Source: Embleya scabrispora
GTDB lineage: Bacteria > Actinomycetota > Actinomycetes > Streptomycetales > Streptomycetaceae
Reading direction: 5' to 3'
Assembly (NCBI RefSeq): GCF_002024165.1
Contig: NZ_MWQN01000001.1
Span: 6,882,001 to 6,946,000, forward strand
DNA length: 64,000 nucleotides
Under the pieces are notes generated by a model that did no database searches, was not told where the DNA came from, and saw only the letters and a list, made by a program, of their open reading frames with translations. A program made the translations under genes and the position numbers. Shown one piece after another: positions 51,706-60,611 of the stretch. The first letter of the stretch is position 1, and each line of letters opens with the position of its first letter.

Positions 51706-51993
51706 CTACGAAACGTGGAGGAAGTCGGCGCCGCCGGGGCGGATGGTGGGGTGGAAGCGGAGGATTTCGGCGGTGGCGGCGCCGGTGACGATGAACGGGT
51801 CGGAGGCGACGGCGGCCTCGACGGCGGCATGTTCGCCCTCGGCGATGATCACCCCGCCCGTGCGGGGTTCCAACGGTCCGGCGTAGCGCACCATGCCCTT
51901 GGCGAACACGCCGTCCGGGTTGGTGTAGTGCGCGTCCTTGAGCGCGTCGATGGTCGTCAGGGGGGCTTGGTAGCGCAGCACAATCACGTACAT
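51706..51993 (-). CDS. YciI-like protein
   Basis: A 95-residue protein of the YciI/dimeric alpha-beta barrel fold: MYVIVLRYQAPL at the start, then HYTNPDGVFAKGMVRYAGPLEPRTGGVIIAEG and a C-terminal strand with DPFIVTGAATAEILRFHP. The YciI family includes the chloro-muconolactone dehalogenase-like TftG; most members have no known activity. The ATG at 51993 gives the standard N-terminus; the frame extends upstream without need. Divergent from a LysR gene. Confidence 0.82.
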   Translation of the reverse strand: MYVIVLRYQAPLTTIDALKDAHYTNPDGVFAKGMVRYAGPLEPRTGGVIIAEGEHAAVEAAVASDPFIVTGAATAEILRFHPTIRPGGADFLHVS

Positions 51994-52060
51994 GAGCCCA
52001 GCAAAGACCACGGCGACCGGAACGCGCCAAGACCTGTCCGCGTCCACGCCATAGGCTGAC

Positions 52061-52076
52061 ACCTATACGTACAGGT
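52061..52076. promoter_or_regulatory. Near-palindrome upstream of a LysR gene
   Basis: ACCTATACGTACAGGT is a 16-bp inverted repeat with one mismatched pair, in the gap between the divergent YciI-like and LysR genes. It contains a T-N-A type LysR core and is a plausible autoregulatory site. Confidence 0.45.
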
Positions 52077-52090
52077 CGAAGGAACGTGGC

Positions 52091-52960
52091 ATGGACGATG
52101 TCCCCGACGTGGAGCTGCGGCAACTGCGCTATTTCGCCGCGGTCGCCGAGGCCGGCACCGTCACCGAGGCGGCCCGGCGGTTGCGGATCGCCCAGCCCAG
52201 CCTCAGTCAGCAGATCCGGCGACTGGAACAACGTATCGGCACCCCGCTGTTCCGACGCACGCCGCAGGGCATGGAACCCACCGAAGCCGGGAGCCTGCTG
52301 CTGAACGGCGTCAACCGGGCCCTGGACGAACTGCGCTCCTCGATCGCGGCGGCACGCGACGTCCGGCCGACGGCGACCGTCGGGGTGTGCCACGGGGTGC
52401 CCCGATCCGTCCTGACCCGGGCCGAGGAGGCGATGACGCGGAGACGAGCGCTGCTCCTCGACTACCGGCAGGTCGATTCGCAGTCCCAGGGCGACATGCT
52501 GCGCGCGGGGACGCTGGCATTCGGGATCCTTCGTACCCCGGTCGACCCATCGGGTCTCGTCCTGCACCTTGTGGACGACGCGCCGCTCGGCGTCGTCCTG
52601 CACCGACGTCATCCGCTCGCGGACTGCCCGGAGCTGACCTGGTCGGACCTGTCCGGACAGCGCCTGCTCTGGTTCCCGGCCGAGCGTGCGCCCGGCTACG
52701 CGGCGGGCGTCCTCGCGCGTCTTCGCGAGCACGGTTGGATCCCGGAGACCGTGATTGAGGAGCACAGCGGCCACACCCTCTACCGGCACCGCCTCATCGG
52801 CCATGACGACCTGATCGCCCTGCGCACCCGTGACGGTTCGACCGACGACCCGGACCTCGCCTGGCGCCCGGTCGGCCCGAACCCGCCCCGCGAACGCTTG
52901 GCGCTGGCCGCAGCCGCCCACACACCCTGGGCCGAACAGTTGACCGACATCCCGGCCTGA
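52091..52960 (+). CDS. LysR-family transcriptional regulator
   Basis: A 289-residue protein. The N-terminal winged helix is clear (LRQLRYFAAVAEAGTVTEAARRLRIAQPSLSQQIRRLEQRIG). A substrate-binding-like domain follows from about residue 90 to the end. The ATG has GAAGGAAC about 8 nt upstream. It is divergent from the YciI-like gene, its most likely target. Confidence 0.9.
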   Translation: MDDVPDVELRQLRYFAAVAEAGTVTEAARRLRIAQPSLSQQIRRLEQRIGTPLFRRTPQGMEPTEAGSLLLNGVNRALDELRSSIAAARDVRPTATVGVCHGVPRSVLTRAEEAMTRRRALLLDYRQVDSQSQGDMLRAGTLAFGILRTPVDPSGLVLHLVDDAPLGVVLHRRHPLADCPELTWSDLSGQRLLWFPAERAPGYAAGVLARLREHGWIPETVIEEHSGHTLYRHRLIGHDDLIALRTRDGSTDDPDLAWRPVGPNPPRERLALAAAAHTPWAEQLTDIPA

Positions 52961-53023
52961 CGACCGCCCCTCGCCTCCCGACGCCCACGCCATCACCACC
53001 GGCGCAGCCCTCGTCCCCCGGCA

Positions 53024-53959
53024 TCACAGCCCCTGACAGCCCGTCCTCCGCGAGCTGTTCGGCGGATCCTGGTCGATGGCCTTCAGCAGGTTGCCGACCA
53101 GGGGGCTTCGGTCGTCTGTGCGCCAGGCGATGGCGACGCGGGTGTGGGGGGCGTCGGGGTCGATGGTGCGGAAGGTGACGCCCTGGAGGCGGATGCGGCG
53201 GATGCTTGCCGGGGCGAGGGACACGCCGAGGCCGGCTTCCACCAGGGCGCAGACGGTCTGCCATTCGACGGCGTGTTGGACGACGTGTGGGGTGAAGCCG
53301 GCGGTGGTGCACAGGTCGATGATGCGGTCGTGCAGGTGTGGGCCGACGTGGCGCGGCAGGAGTACGAAGGGCGAGTCGGCCAACTGGGCGACGCGCAGTG
53401 TTCGTCGGGTCGCGAGGGGATGGGTGCGGGGCAGTACCGCGACGAAGGGTTCGGTCAGTACGGTCCTGAAGCCGAGTCGGGGTTCGTCGTCGGTGGGCGG
53501 TTCGCGCATCAGGCCGATGTCGATGCTGCGGTCGTGGAGTGCGGCGAGTTGCGGTGTGGTGGTCATCTCCCGGATGTGCAGACGTACGTCGGGGAACCGC
53601 TCGTGGAAGGTGCGCAGCAGGCCCGGCAGTACGGTCGGGGCGAGGGAGGCGGCGAAGCCGATGCGCAGGTGGCCGACCCGTCCGCTGCCGGCGGCGCGCG
53701 CCGCCGCCAGGGCGTCCGCGAGGTGGGCCAGGATCCGGCGTGCGGCGGGCAGGAGTTCCCGGCCCGCGGGGGTGAGCGTCACGCGTCCCGGTTCGCGGCT
53801 GAACAGCGCGTGGCCGACCTTGTCTTCGAGGCGGCGGATCTGCTGGCTCAGCGGGGGCTGCGCGATGCCCAGGCGGGCGGCGGCACGGCCGAAGTGCAGT
53901 TCCTCGGCGAGCACGACGAAGGCGTGCAGCTGCGGCAGGGGAAGTTCGGGGCGTTCCAT
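53024..53959 (-). CDS. LysR-family transcriptional regulator
   Basis: A 311-residue LysR protein with HTH LHAFVVLAEELHFGRAAARLGIAQPPLSQQIRRLE and a typical effector domain (LRIGFAASLAPTVLPGLLRTF, then VLPRTHPLA). It is divergent from the RidA-like gene at 54031. The intergenic region has GACGTAT repeated at 53989 and 53998, a possible half-site pair. It is convergent with the other LysR gene with only 63 bp between. Confidence 0.9.
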   Translation of the reverse strand: MERPELPLPQLHAFVVLAEELHFGRAAARLGIAQPPLSQQIRRLEDKVGHALFSREPGRVTLTPAGRELLPAARRILAHLADALAAARAAGSGRVGHLRIGFAASLAPTVLPGLLRTFHERFPDVRLHIREMTTTPQLAALHDRSIDIGLMREPPTDDEPRLGFRTVLTEPFVAVLPRTHPLATRRTLRVAQLADSPFVLLPRHVGPHLHDRIIDLCTTAGFTPHVVQHAVEWQTVCALVEAGLGVSLAPASIRRIRLQGVTFRTIDPDAPHTRVAIAWRTDDRSPLVGNLLKAIDQDPPNSSRRTGCQGL

Positions 53960-54030
53960 ACGCGCAGGGATATCACACGACAACGAACGACGTATTGGAC
54001 GTATCGACCACGCTCGCCTAACTTCGCCGC

Positions 54031-54420
54031 ATGACAGAACGACGCGCGATCCTCGGCGGCTCGACGTTCGAGGAACACATCGGCTACGCCCGAGCCGTGG
54101 TGGACGGCGACTGGGTACACGTGTCCGGAACGACCGGCTTCGACTACACCACCATGACGATCCCCGACGACGTGGTGGAACAGGCACGACAATGCCTGCG
54201 CAACATCGAGACCGCCCTGACCGAGGCGCGGTGCGGCTTCGCCGACGTCGTGCGGGTGCGATACCTGCTGCCCGACCGGGCCGACTTCGAACCGTGTTGG
54301 CCGGTGCTGCGCCGGTGCTTCGGCCGGGTGCGACCGGCGGCCACGATGTTGGTGTGCGGGCTTGCCGATCCCCGGATGAGGATCGAGATCGAGGTGTACG
54401 CCCGGCGGGCGACCGCGTAG
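54031..54420 (+). CDS. RidA-family protein
   Basis: A 129-residue member of the YjgF/YER057c/UK114 (RidA) family. Landmarks are YARAVVDGDWVHVSGTTG near the N-terminus, QARQCLRNIETALTEARCGFADVVRVRYLLPD in the middle and MRIEIEVYAR at the end, with the substrate-binding Arg-containing final strand. RidA proteins deaminate reactive enamines/imines such as 2-aminoacrylate; others are catabolic deaminases. Divergent from a LysR gene that probably controls it. Confidence 0.87.
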   Translation: MTERRAILGGSTFEEHIGYARAVVDGDWVHVSGTTGFDYTTMTIPDDVVEQARQCLRNIETALTEARCGFADVVRVRYLLPDRADFEPCWPVLRRCFGRVRPAATMLVCGLADPRMRIEIEVYARRATA

Positions 54421-54557
54421 CGGGCCACCGGGCGCAACCGGCCACGCGCGAATCGAAAGCCGGGCCGAGGTCGGGGCACTGAGCGACGGCGTCCGTGTCC
54501 GATGAACGCACGGATCCAGGGCGGTCCGAGCGGATGTCTCGGGTAGGCGGGAAGGTC

Positions 54558-56531
54558 TCACGCCGACGGCGGAGCCATCGTCACTGCGGCACCCAATTCC
54601 TCGGACGTCTCGCAGAGTTGCCGCCCGGTGCGGATGCCGCTGACCTTGATCAGCACGATCTCGGCGATGGTGCGGTTGCGAGGATCGGGATACGACCGGT
54701 GCACCAACCGTACGGTGCAGGCGGCATCGGCGCCCGTTCCGATCTCGGGGCTCACGAAGGCCTGTCGCCCGCCCAGAATGCCCGGGCGGCCGGTGCTCGT
54801 GTTCGGGGGTTCGCTTCGATCGAACTGGATGTCGATGCCGCCTTTGCCCGCGGTACTGCGCCAGCGGCAACGCCAGTTGCCGAAACCGGGCTCCGGCGCC
54901 GAGGCCTCGATACCGGGTACCCGGCCCAGTGCACCGGGACCCAACAGTCGGCAGGCGTCCTGCCGGGCCAACGACTCGGGGGAGGGCGGTGCGGATCGCG
55001 GGGGAGTGCCGTGGTCGCGCAGCAGGCGCGCGGCGCGTTCGGTCGTGAGGTCGGTGATCCGACACACATCGGGCGACCGGTCACCATAGCCCTGCGACGC
55101 GATCGTGACCCGGATCCGGTCGGGCAGTCGCAGCAGGCGACGACACGAACCGTCGCCGTCCGCCCGCGTGGCGACCGCGGTGTCGTCGACTCGGTCGCCG
55201 GGCGCCGGCGACGCCGAATCCCTTGGGCCGAGACCGAGTACGAGCCGCACACCGGCGACCTTGTCACCCCCGGCATCACGCACCAGCAGGTCGCACCGGT
55301 CGAAGTTGCCGAAGGCCGGCTCGACCGAGGTCGCCCCGAAACCGGACAGGGCCGTCGGGTCCAGCAGGGCACACGGATCCACCGCACGGACGTCGGTCAG
55401 GGCCGGCGTCGCAGGCGCCGCGTTCGGTGACGCCGGCGGCGACCCGGAGGCGCCCGCGCTCTCTTGCCGAGGTTCGTCCTCGAGCCGGGGCGCGACCACC
55501 AGCGCCGCCGTCACGACCGTTGCGACCACCACGGCCGCGACGGCGAGGTGCTTGCGCCCGACCCACCATCGCCGATCCACTCCGTCGGCTCGTCCGCTCG
55601 CGTCGTGGGAGCCGGTGGGGACAGGCGCGGACAGAGGCGGCAACGATACGACCATCGGCGGGCATCCGACCGATACCTCCACGGACACGTTCCGTGCTTG
55701 GGCGGAATCGTCCCGCCAGGCGGGCGTCGCGGGTGGGGAGGCGCCCGCGAGCCGCTCCGCGACGTGTGTCGCGTCGGGGCGGAGTGTGGGTTCGACCGAC
55801 AGGAGTTCGGTGAGGATTCGGGTCAGCGGTCCGGCTCGGGTCGGCGGATCGATCAACCCTTCGACGGCGCGCTCGACGAAAGTGATCGGATCCTCGGTCG
55901 CGCCGTAGGGCGAGCATCCCTCGATCGCGGCGAAGAGCGTGGCCCCGAGCGAGAACATGTCCGAGGCCCGGCCCGCGCGCCCGGCCCGTACGACCTCCGG
56001 GGCGAGATAACGCGGCTTGCCCTGCGCCACGCCCGGGCCCACCCCGGTGCCGCCGGCTCCCAGCGCGCGCGAGATGCCGAAGTCGGCCAGCTTGGCCACC
56101 CACTCGCCGGTGACCAGGATGTTCTCCGGGGTCACATCGCCGTGCACCACACCGTGCCGGTGCACCACCTGCAATGCCCGCGCCACCTGGTGCCCGATCC
56201 ACATGGCCTGCTCGGGGACGAACAGGCCCTGCTCACGTATGATTTGCGCGAGGCTGCGGGAAGGCACGTACTCCATCACCAGCCACCAGGTGTCGTCCTC
56301 GACCAGGGTGTCGTACACGTTCACGATGTGTGCGCTGCTGAATCGCGCGGCGATCCGCGCCTCCTCTCTGAGACGATCGGCGCTGCCCACGTCGTTCAAG
56401 CGCGCGCACTTGATCGCCACCGGTCGGTGCAACTCGGTGTCCTTGGCCAACCACACCAAGCCCATTCCGCCCGAACCGATCTGCGTCGACAACTCGTAGC
56501 GACCGGCGCCCACGTGCCCGTTGTGCACCAT
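54558..56531 (-). CDS. Membrane Ser/Thr protein kinase with duplicated extracellular module
   Basis: A 657-residue PknB-type kinase. Kinase domain residues ~10-275: IGSGGMGLVW (P-loop), VAIKCAR (Lys), catalytic loop HGDVTPENILV (HRD Arg replaced by Gly), DFGIS (metal Asp), APEV. A Pro/Ser-rich linker and one helix (KHLAVAAVVVATVVTAALVV, ~320-340) lead to an extracytoplasmic part with two similar units, beginning DPCALLDPTALSGFG and DACRLLGPGALGRVPG, each with Cys pairs and resembling DUF3558. The ATG at 56531 is preferred. It probably senses an envelope signal. Confidence 0.88.
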   Translation of the reverse strand: MVHNGHVGAGRYELSTQIGSGGMGLVWLAKDTELHRPVAIKCARLNDVGSADRLREEARIAARFSSAHIVNVYDTLVEDDTWWLVMEYVPSRSLAQIIREQGLFVPEQAMWIGHQVARALQVVHRHGVVHGDVTPENILVTGEWVAKLADFGISRALGAGGTGVGPGVAQGKPRYLAPEVVRAGRAGRASDMFSLGATLFAAIEGCSPYGATEDPITFVERAVEGLIDPPTRAGPLTRILTELLSVEPTLRPDATHVAERLAGASPPATPAWRDDSAQARNVSVEVSVGCPPMVVSLPPLSAPVPTGSHDASGRADGVDRRWWVGRKHLAVAAVVVATVVTAALVVAPRLEDEPRQESAGASGSPPASPNAAPATPALTDVRAVDPCALLDPTALSGFGATSVEPAFGNFDRCDLLVRDAGGDKVAGVRLVLGLGPRDSASPAPGDRVDDTAVATRADGDGSCRRLLRLPDRIRVTIASQGYGDRSPDVCRITDLTTERAARLLRDHGTPPRSAPPSPESLARQDACRLLGPGALGRVPGIEASAPEPGFGNWRCRWRSTAGKGGIDIQFDRSEPPNTSTGRPGILGGRQAFVSPEIGTGADAACTVRLVHRSYPDPRNRTIAEIVLIKVSGIRTGRQLCETSEELGAAVTMAPPSA

Positions 56532-56935
56532 GACCAGACCCCCTACCCTGTGCGATCCCACGGGCACGCAGAGTATGCCGAATGTGTGTCATCAGGGTCG
56601 GATTCCGGCCATTCTCAACTATCCGGATGACGCGAACACCCGACGGGCGCGGGAAATCGCGAGCACGGCTGCGAGGTGCGATCCGGGCCAGGTACGGGGG
56701 AGTTCGGCCGGCGGTCGAAGCGCCGGCGCAGGCGCCCGGCTGCAACGCGTCGACGCCGGGCGCGCGGGGCGCCGGAGACCGGGCCGTGGTCGCGCGGCGA
56801 ACTCGGTGGTCGGGATCCGTTCCACCGCCGCGCAGCAGCGGCTCCGCCTCGGGCGCGCCCACGCGGCCGGCGCGGCGCGTACGGTCGCCAGGCACCGGTC
56901 CCATTCCGGGCCGGGGTATCGGGGCTGTGCCGGTC
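56532..56935. other. About 400 bp without a supported gene
   Basis: Lies between the kinase gene (reading away) and the end of the FMN reductase gene. Open frames are shadow-like. It must hold the kinase promoter; no clear repeat or hairpin was found. Confidence 0.4.
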
Positions 56936-57544
56936 CTACTGCTGGTCGTCCTGGAGGGCTTCGAGCATTTGCTCGTCGATGGCCCTGATTTGGTCGCGGT
57001 AGGGGTGGAGGGTGGCTTCGATGTCCTTGAGCTGCCAGTTCTCGTCCACGTCCGCGTCTGTGATCACCAGTTCCAGGTGGGTGTCCAGGGCGCGCATGTG
57101 CAGGCCCTGCAGGACGGACAGGAGTTGGGCGACTCCCTTGTTCCCGCCGCGGGTGCCGTAGCCGGCGACCGCGGCCGGCTTGTCGTGCCATTCCCGGTAC
57201 AGGAAGTCCAGGGCGTTCTTCAGGACGGCGGGGTAGCCCCAGTTGTACTGCGGGAAGACGAACACGAAGCCGCTGTAGGAGCCGACGGTGCGGCTCCACC
57301 GGCGGGTGTGCTCGTGCTCGTACTGCTGGAGCGCGGCCTTCAGCGGTTCGTCGAGCAGGGGAAGGTCGACGTCGGCGAGGTCGAGCAGTTCGTAGGTCAG
57401 GGGGCTGTCCCGCTGGAGGGCCGTGCGGATCCATTCGGCGATGCCGGGGCAGATCCGGGTCGGGCGGGTGCTGCCGACCACGACGGCGACGCGATCGCCC
57501 GCCCGCCGCGTCGCCTGGGCGTTCGGGGTCTGGGCGTCGTCCAT
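56936..57544 (-). CDS. NADPH-dependent FMN reductase family protein
   Basis: A 202-residue flavodoxin-fold oxidoreductase. VAVVVGSTRPTRIC is the FMN-phosphate loop, and FVFPQYNWGYPAVLKNALDFLYREW is the family's second flavin-binding stretch (usual form PEYNxSxPxxLKNAIDxL). GYGTRGGNKG follows. Such enzymes (Ssu/ArsH/azoreductase-like) reduce FMN, quinones or azo compounds. GGAGG lies 6-10 nt before the ATG. It stands alone. Confidence 0.9.
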   Translation of the reverse strand: MDDAQTPNAQATRRAGDRVAVVVGSTRPTRICPGIAEWIRTALQRDSPLTYELLDLADVDLPLLDEPLKAALQQYEHEHTRRWSRTVGSYSGFVFVFPQYNWGYPAVLKNALDFLYREWHDKPAAVAGYGTRGGNKGVAQLLSVLQGLHMRALDTHLELVITDADVDENWQLKDIEATLHPYRDQIRAIDEQMLEALQDDQQ

Positions 57545-58100
57545 GTGAGACCTCCTTGCGGTGTGCTCGGGTGCCGCCGGATGACCCTGTCGGCCGTGCC
57601 CGTGGTCTTCGGCGGCTCCCGGATCCGCCGCGGTTCGCCACGAGCGTGACGGATGACGGCGGCCACGAATCCTTCACCGGCTGTCCCCGGCGCGGGGCAA
57701 GCGTGCCACATGTCTGGGCTCGTCCCGAATCGGTGCCTCGCCCCGTGCCTCACGGTTCAGCGGACAACCGGCACCGAACACCGATCCCGACGCCGCATGG
57801 GTGTGTCGGTGTGGTTCGGCGGTCCGACCCGAAGCAGCCGACCGGGGGTCGGGTCGTCGCTGCGGCGAGCAGGAGGACGATCGCCACGCCTGTTGCCCAG
57901 GTGTGGCGGATCGACCGCAGAGCCTTCGAGTTGCGGAGTCTGCCTCGTAGAGCGTGGATCACCATGCCGTCCTTTCGATCGGATACCCGGTGCCCGGTGC
58001 CCGGTGCCCGGTGCCCGGTGGCCGGTGGCCGGTGGCCCGGGCGCGGGGGAGGGGGTGTGGTCGGCGGTCGGGAGTCCGTGCCCGAAGTCGCCCGAGCCGG
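57545..58100. other. Gene-poor interval upstream of the FMN reductase gene
   Basis: No gene is supported. The only distinct structure is the heptamer tandem repeat at 57989-58037, listed separately. Frames crossing it code for low-complexity Pro/Gly/Arg peptide and lack an RBS. Confidence 0.4.
57989..58037. repeat. Seven-copy 7-bp tandem repeat
   Basis: Four copies of GGTGCCC (57989-58016) followed by three of GGTGGCC (58017-58037), without interruption. The step change from one variant to the other suggests separate slippage expansions. It is intergenic and probably length-variable between strains. Confidence 0.85.
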
Positions 58101-58135
58101 CCGAGGCCCGCCGGGAGAATCCCGGCGGGCCTCGG
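58101..58135. terminator. Strong hairpin downstream of the secreted four-Cys protein gene
   Basis: A perfect 16-bp stem (58101-58116 with 58120-58135) and 3-nt loop (GAA). It lies about 70 bp after the minus-strand gene end; on the plus strand it is followed by TTGTT. Confidence 0.75.
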
Positions 58136-58205
58136 TTGTTCCCCGGCGGCACGCCCCGTCGTCGCCTCCGGGCGGCCTCGAACGTGTCATACGGGGTTCA
58201 GTGGA

Positions 58206-58574
58206 TTACACGTCCTTGATGGCGGAACACGAGATTCCCCACGTGCCTTCCTCACACACCTGCATGCCATACGTCGAGTTCCGCACATTCGCGTTGCCGC
58301 AACCCGCCTTCGACCCGTTGCCGTCCCCCACCTTCTGCACGCTCGGGAAGTCCTCGGGGTTGAAGAACTTGGCGAACACCCCGTTGCCGTCCCGCTCCAT
58401 GTCGCACACCTCGACCCAGCGGCCCCAGGGGTGCGTGGCCGTTTCGATCGAGGCGTAGTTGTCCCCCAGGTACTTCCGGAGATTCTGGGCGTTTGCCGGC
58501 CCCGACCCGACGAAGACGAGGGCGCCCGCGGCGGCCGCCGCGCAGACGGTCATCCCGATCCTGTTGCGTGCCAT
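58206..58574 (-). CDS. Small secreted four-cysteine protein
   Basis: A 122-residue protein. The signal peptide (TVCAAAAAGALVFVG core) ends at ANAQ. The mature ~93 residues have four Cys (EVCDM, AGCGN, QVCEE, ISCSA), giving two probable disulfides, and motifs HPWGRWVEVCDMERDGNGVFAKFF and YGMQVCEEGTWGISCS. Comparable small secreted proteins are common in Streptomyces and lack a known role. GGAAGGA precedes the ATG. Confidence 0.75.
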   Translation of the reverse strand: MARNRIGMTVCAAAAAGALVFVGSGPANAQNLRKYLGDNYASIETATHPWGRWVEVCDMERDGNGVFAKFFNPEDFPSVQKVGDGNGSKAGCGNANVRNSTYGMQVCEEGTWGISCSAIKDV

Positions 58575-58876
58575 GTGTGTTCCTTCCCGTAGTGGTTGTC
58601 GACCGTTGGGTGTCGGCGTCCACGTGCGTACCGTCGCGGCCGGGAACGACGTGTACCTCGCGCCCCCGTCGGCTCGACGCCGCCACCGCGACCGGCGAGT
58701 CATCGGCCGGCCGGCTCCCGTGCCCACAAACCCCGACGTGATGCCGGTCACGCCCCAGCCTGCGCCGTGGACGAAGCCGACCGGTACTGCACAGTCATAG
58801 GTTCCGCAACCGAAGCCGACCTGCTACGGGCCCGACCACCTTCCCTGCCCGCGACCCCGTCCGCGATCGACGTGGT
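58575..58876. other. 302-bp interval without a supported gene
   Basis: Holds the promoter of the small secreted protein and the 3' side of the IclR gene. No clear hairpin or repeat was found. Confidence 0.35.
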
Positions 58877-59707
58877 TCAGCGCGCCGGGCGGGGCGCGCC
58901 CAGTTCGCGGGAGATGCTGCGGGCGGCGGTTTGGACGGCGAGGCCCAGTTGGTGGGGGTGGGCCGTGTGGTGGGGGACGAGTACTCCGAGGGCGGCGGCC
59001 GGGGTGTCGTCCCGGCCGAAGACGGGGGCGGCGACGGAGACGATGGTCTCGGACGCGTCCTGGCGGCGGAAGACCGTCAGGCGCCGGCGGCGGATCTCGG
59101 CGAGGGTGCGGCGCAGGTCCTGCGGGTGGATGGGGTCGTTGCCGGGTTCGGTGTACAGGGGGCGGGCGAGCATGTCCTCCTGGACGTCGGAGGGGGCGAA
59201 GGCCAGCAGTGTCAGGCCGACGCCGGTGGAGTGCAGGGGGAGGTGGTCGCCGGTGTGGTAGTCGACGGGTGCGGCATGGGGGGCGGAGAGGCGTTCGACG
59301 AGCATCGCGGACGGGCCGTCGCGGACGGCCAGTTGCACGTGTTGTCGGGTGACCTCGGCGAGGTCGTGCATGAACGGCAGGGCGACCTGGCGCAGCCCGT
59401 GGCCGCGCGGGGCGAGTGTGGCGACTTGGAGGAGTCGCAGGCCGATGGAGTATCGCAGGGCGCTGTCGCGTTCGAGGGCGCCCCACGCGGTCAGTCGGTT
59501 CGCCAGACGCAGGACGGAACTGGCGGGCATCGCGGTGCGGCGGCTCAGTTCGCTGAGGCTGAGTGTGCGGTGGTCGGTGTCGAAGGCGGCGAGGAGCGAG
59601 AGCGCGCGGTCGACCACGGGCTCGCCGTGTGCGGGACGCCGGCCGCGGCGGGGCGGCGGGTCGTCCTCGGGAGGCGGGAGGTCCCCGGGGTTCGCGGTGG
59701 TCGGCAT
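58877..59707 (-). CDS. IclR-family transcriptional regulator
   Basis: A 276-residue regulator. A winged helix occupies residues ~33-90 (VDRALSLLAAF ... LSLSELSRRTAMPASSVLRLANRLTAWGALER), followed by the IclR effector domain with the expected HSTGVGLTLLAFA and VAAPVFGRDDTPAAALGV elements. The ATG at 59707 begins MPTTANPG. It is the last gene of a minus-strand set of catabolic enzymes and probably controls them. Confidence 0.9.
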   Translation of the reverse strand: MPTTANPGDLPPPEDDPPPRRGRRPAHGEPVVDRALSLLAAFDTDHRTLSLSELSRRTAMPASSVLRLANRLTAWGALERDSALRYSIGLRLLQVATLAPRGHGLRQVALPFMHDLAEVTRQHVQLAVRDGPSAMLVERLSAPHAAPVDYHTGDHLPLHSTGVGLTLLAFAPSDVQEDMLARPLYTEPGNDPIHPQDLRRTLAEIRRRRLTVFRRQDASETIVSVAAPVFGRDDTPAAALGVLVPHHTAHPHQLGLAVQTAARSISRELGAPRPAR

Positions 59708-59735
59708 CGTCGGGCACGGTATCGCGGTCGCCGCA

Positions 59736-60611
59736 CTACTCCTGTCCCGGCCCGGGCGCGGCTCGCCCGGGGGCATCCGGGAGCGAGCGCAGGAATGCGA
59801 CCGTGCGCCGCACGATGCCCGCCACGTCGGCCACGCGGGCCCACATGTGGCCCGCCCCCGGAACGAGGTCGAGTTCCACCCGTCGAGCCCCCGCATCACG
59901 CAGCGCCTTCGCCAGCCGGATGCTCTGCGCGGGCGGCACCATGCGGTCGGCCGCACCGTGCATGAGCAGGACCGGCGGGGCGTCCGCGTGGGCATACGCC
60001 GTCGGGGCGGCGGATCGGGCCAGTTCGGGGACGTCCGACGGCGGAGCGCCGAGCATTCGCGCCTCGCGCGAGTCGGGACCGGTGTCCGCCGGCGCGCCGA
60101 TCGCGGCGAGGTCCGCGGGCAGGCCCAGGAGGTCGGTGGGCGGATACCAGGCGACCACCCCCGCGACATCGAGACCGGGCCGCCCGCCCGCGCCGCCTCG
60201 TCCGCCTCCCGCGTCCGCCCCGTCCTCCGCGCCCGCGCCGAGCGCGGCGAGGAGGGCGAGGTGCGCGCCGGCGGACTCGCCCCACAGGTACACCGGCACG
60301 CCGGGCGGCCCGTGTTCGCACACCCACGCGACGGCGGCCCGTACGTCGTGCAGCGGCGCGGGAAACCGGGCCTCCCCGCTCAGCGCGTAGTCCGCGGCGG
60401 CGACCGCGAAGCCGAGTCCGGCCAGTTCCTCGTAGAACGCGAGGCCGCCGAGCGCGGGCAGCGGTTCGCGGCGTGAGCCGCGCCGCCATCCACCGCCGTG
60501 CAGATACACGATCGTGGCCGAGGGCTCCGGCGGCAGGTACAGGTCCAGTTCGGGCGCGCGGCGGCCCGCCGGCTGCCGGTAGGCCACCGTGCGTACGGTG
60601 GGCGCCGTCAC
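59736..60611 (-). CDS. Alpha/beta hydrolase (esterase/lipase, HSL-like)
   Basis: A 291-residue hydrolase. The HGGGW oxyanion motif, nucleophile elbow GESAGA, a later Asp in HGAADRMVPP and His in GAGHMWA make up the expected set. A Gly-rich insertion of about 15 residues (GAGAEDGADAGGGRGGAGG region) follows the nucleophile helix. It belongs to the hormone-sensitive-lipase-like carboxylesterases. The GTG at 60611 overlaps the amidohydrolase stop (GTGA), so they are coupled. Confidence 0.9.
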   Translation of the reverse strand: MTAPTVRTVAYRQPAGRRAPELDLYLPPEPSATIVYLHGGGWRRGSRREPLPALGGLAFYEELAGLGFAVAAADYALSGEARFPAPLHDVRAAVAWVCEHGPPGVPVYLWGESAGAHLALLAALGAGAEDGADAGGGRGGAGGRPGLDVAGVVAWYPPTDLLGLPADLAAIGAPADTGPDSREARMLGAPPSDVPELARSAAPTAYAHADAPPVLLMHGAADRMVPPAQSIRLAKALRDAGARRVELDLVPGAGHMWARVADVAGIVRRTVAFLRSLPDAPGRAAPGPGQE

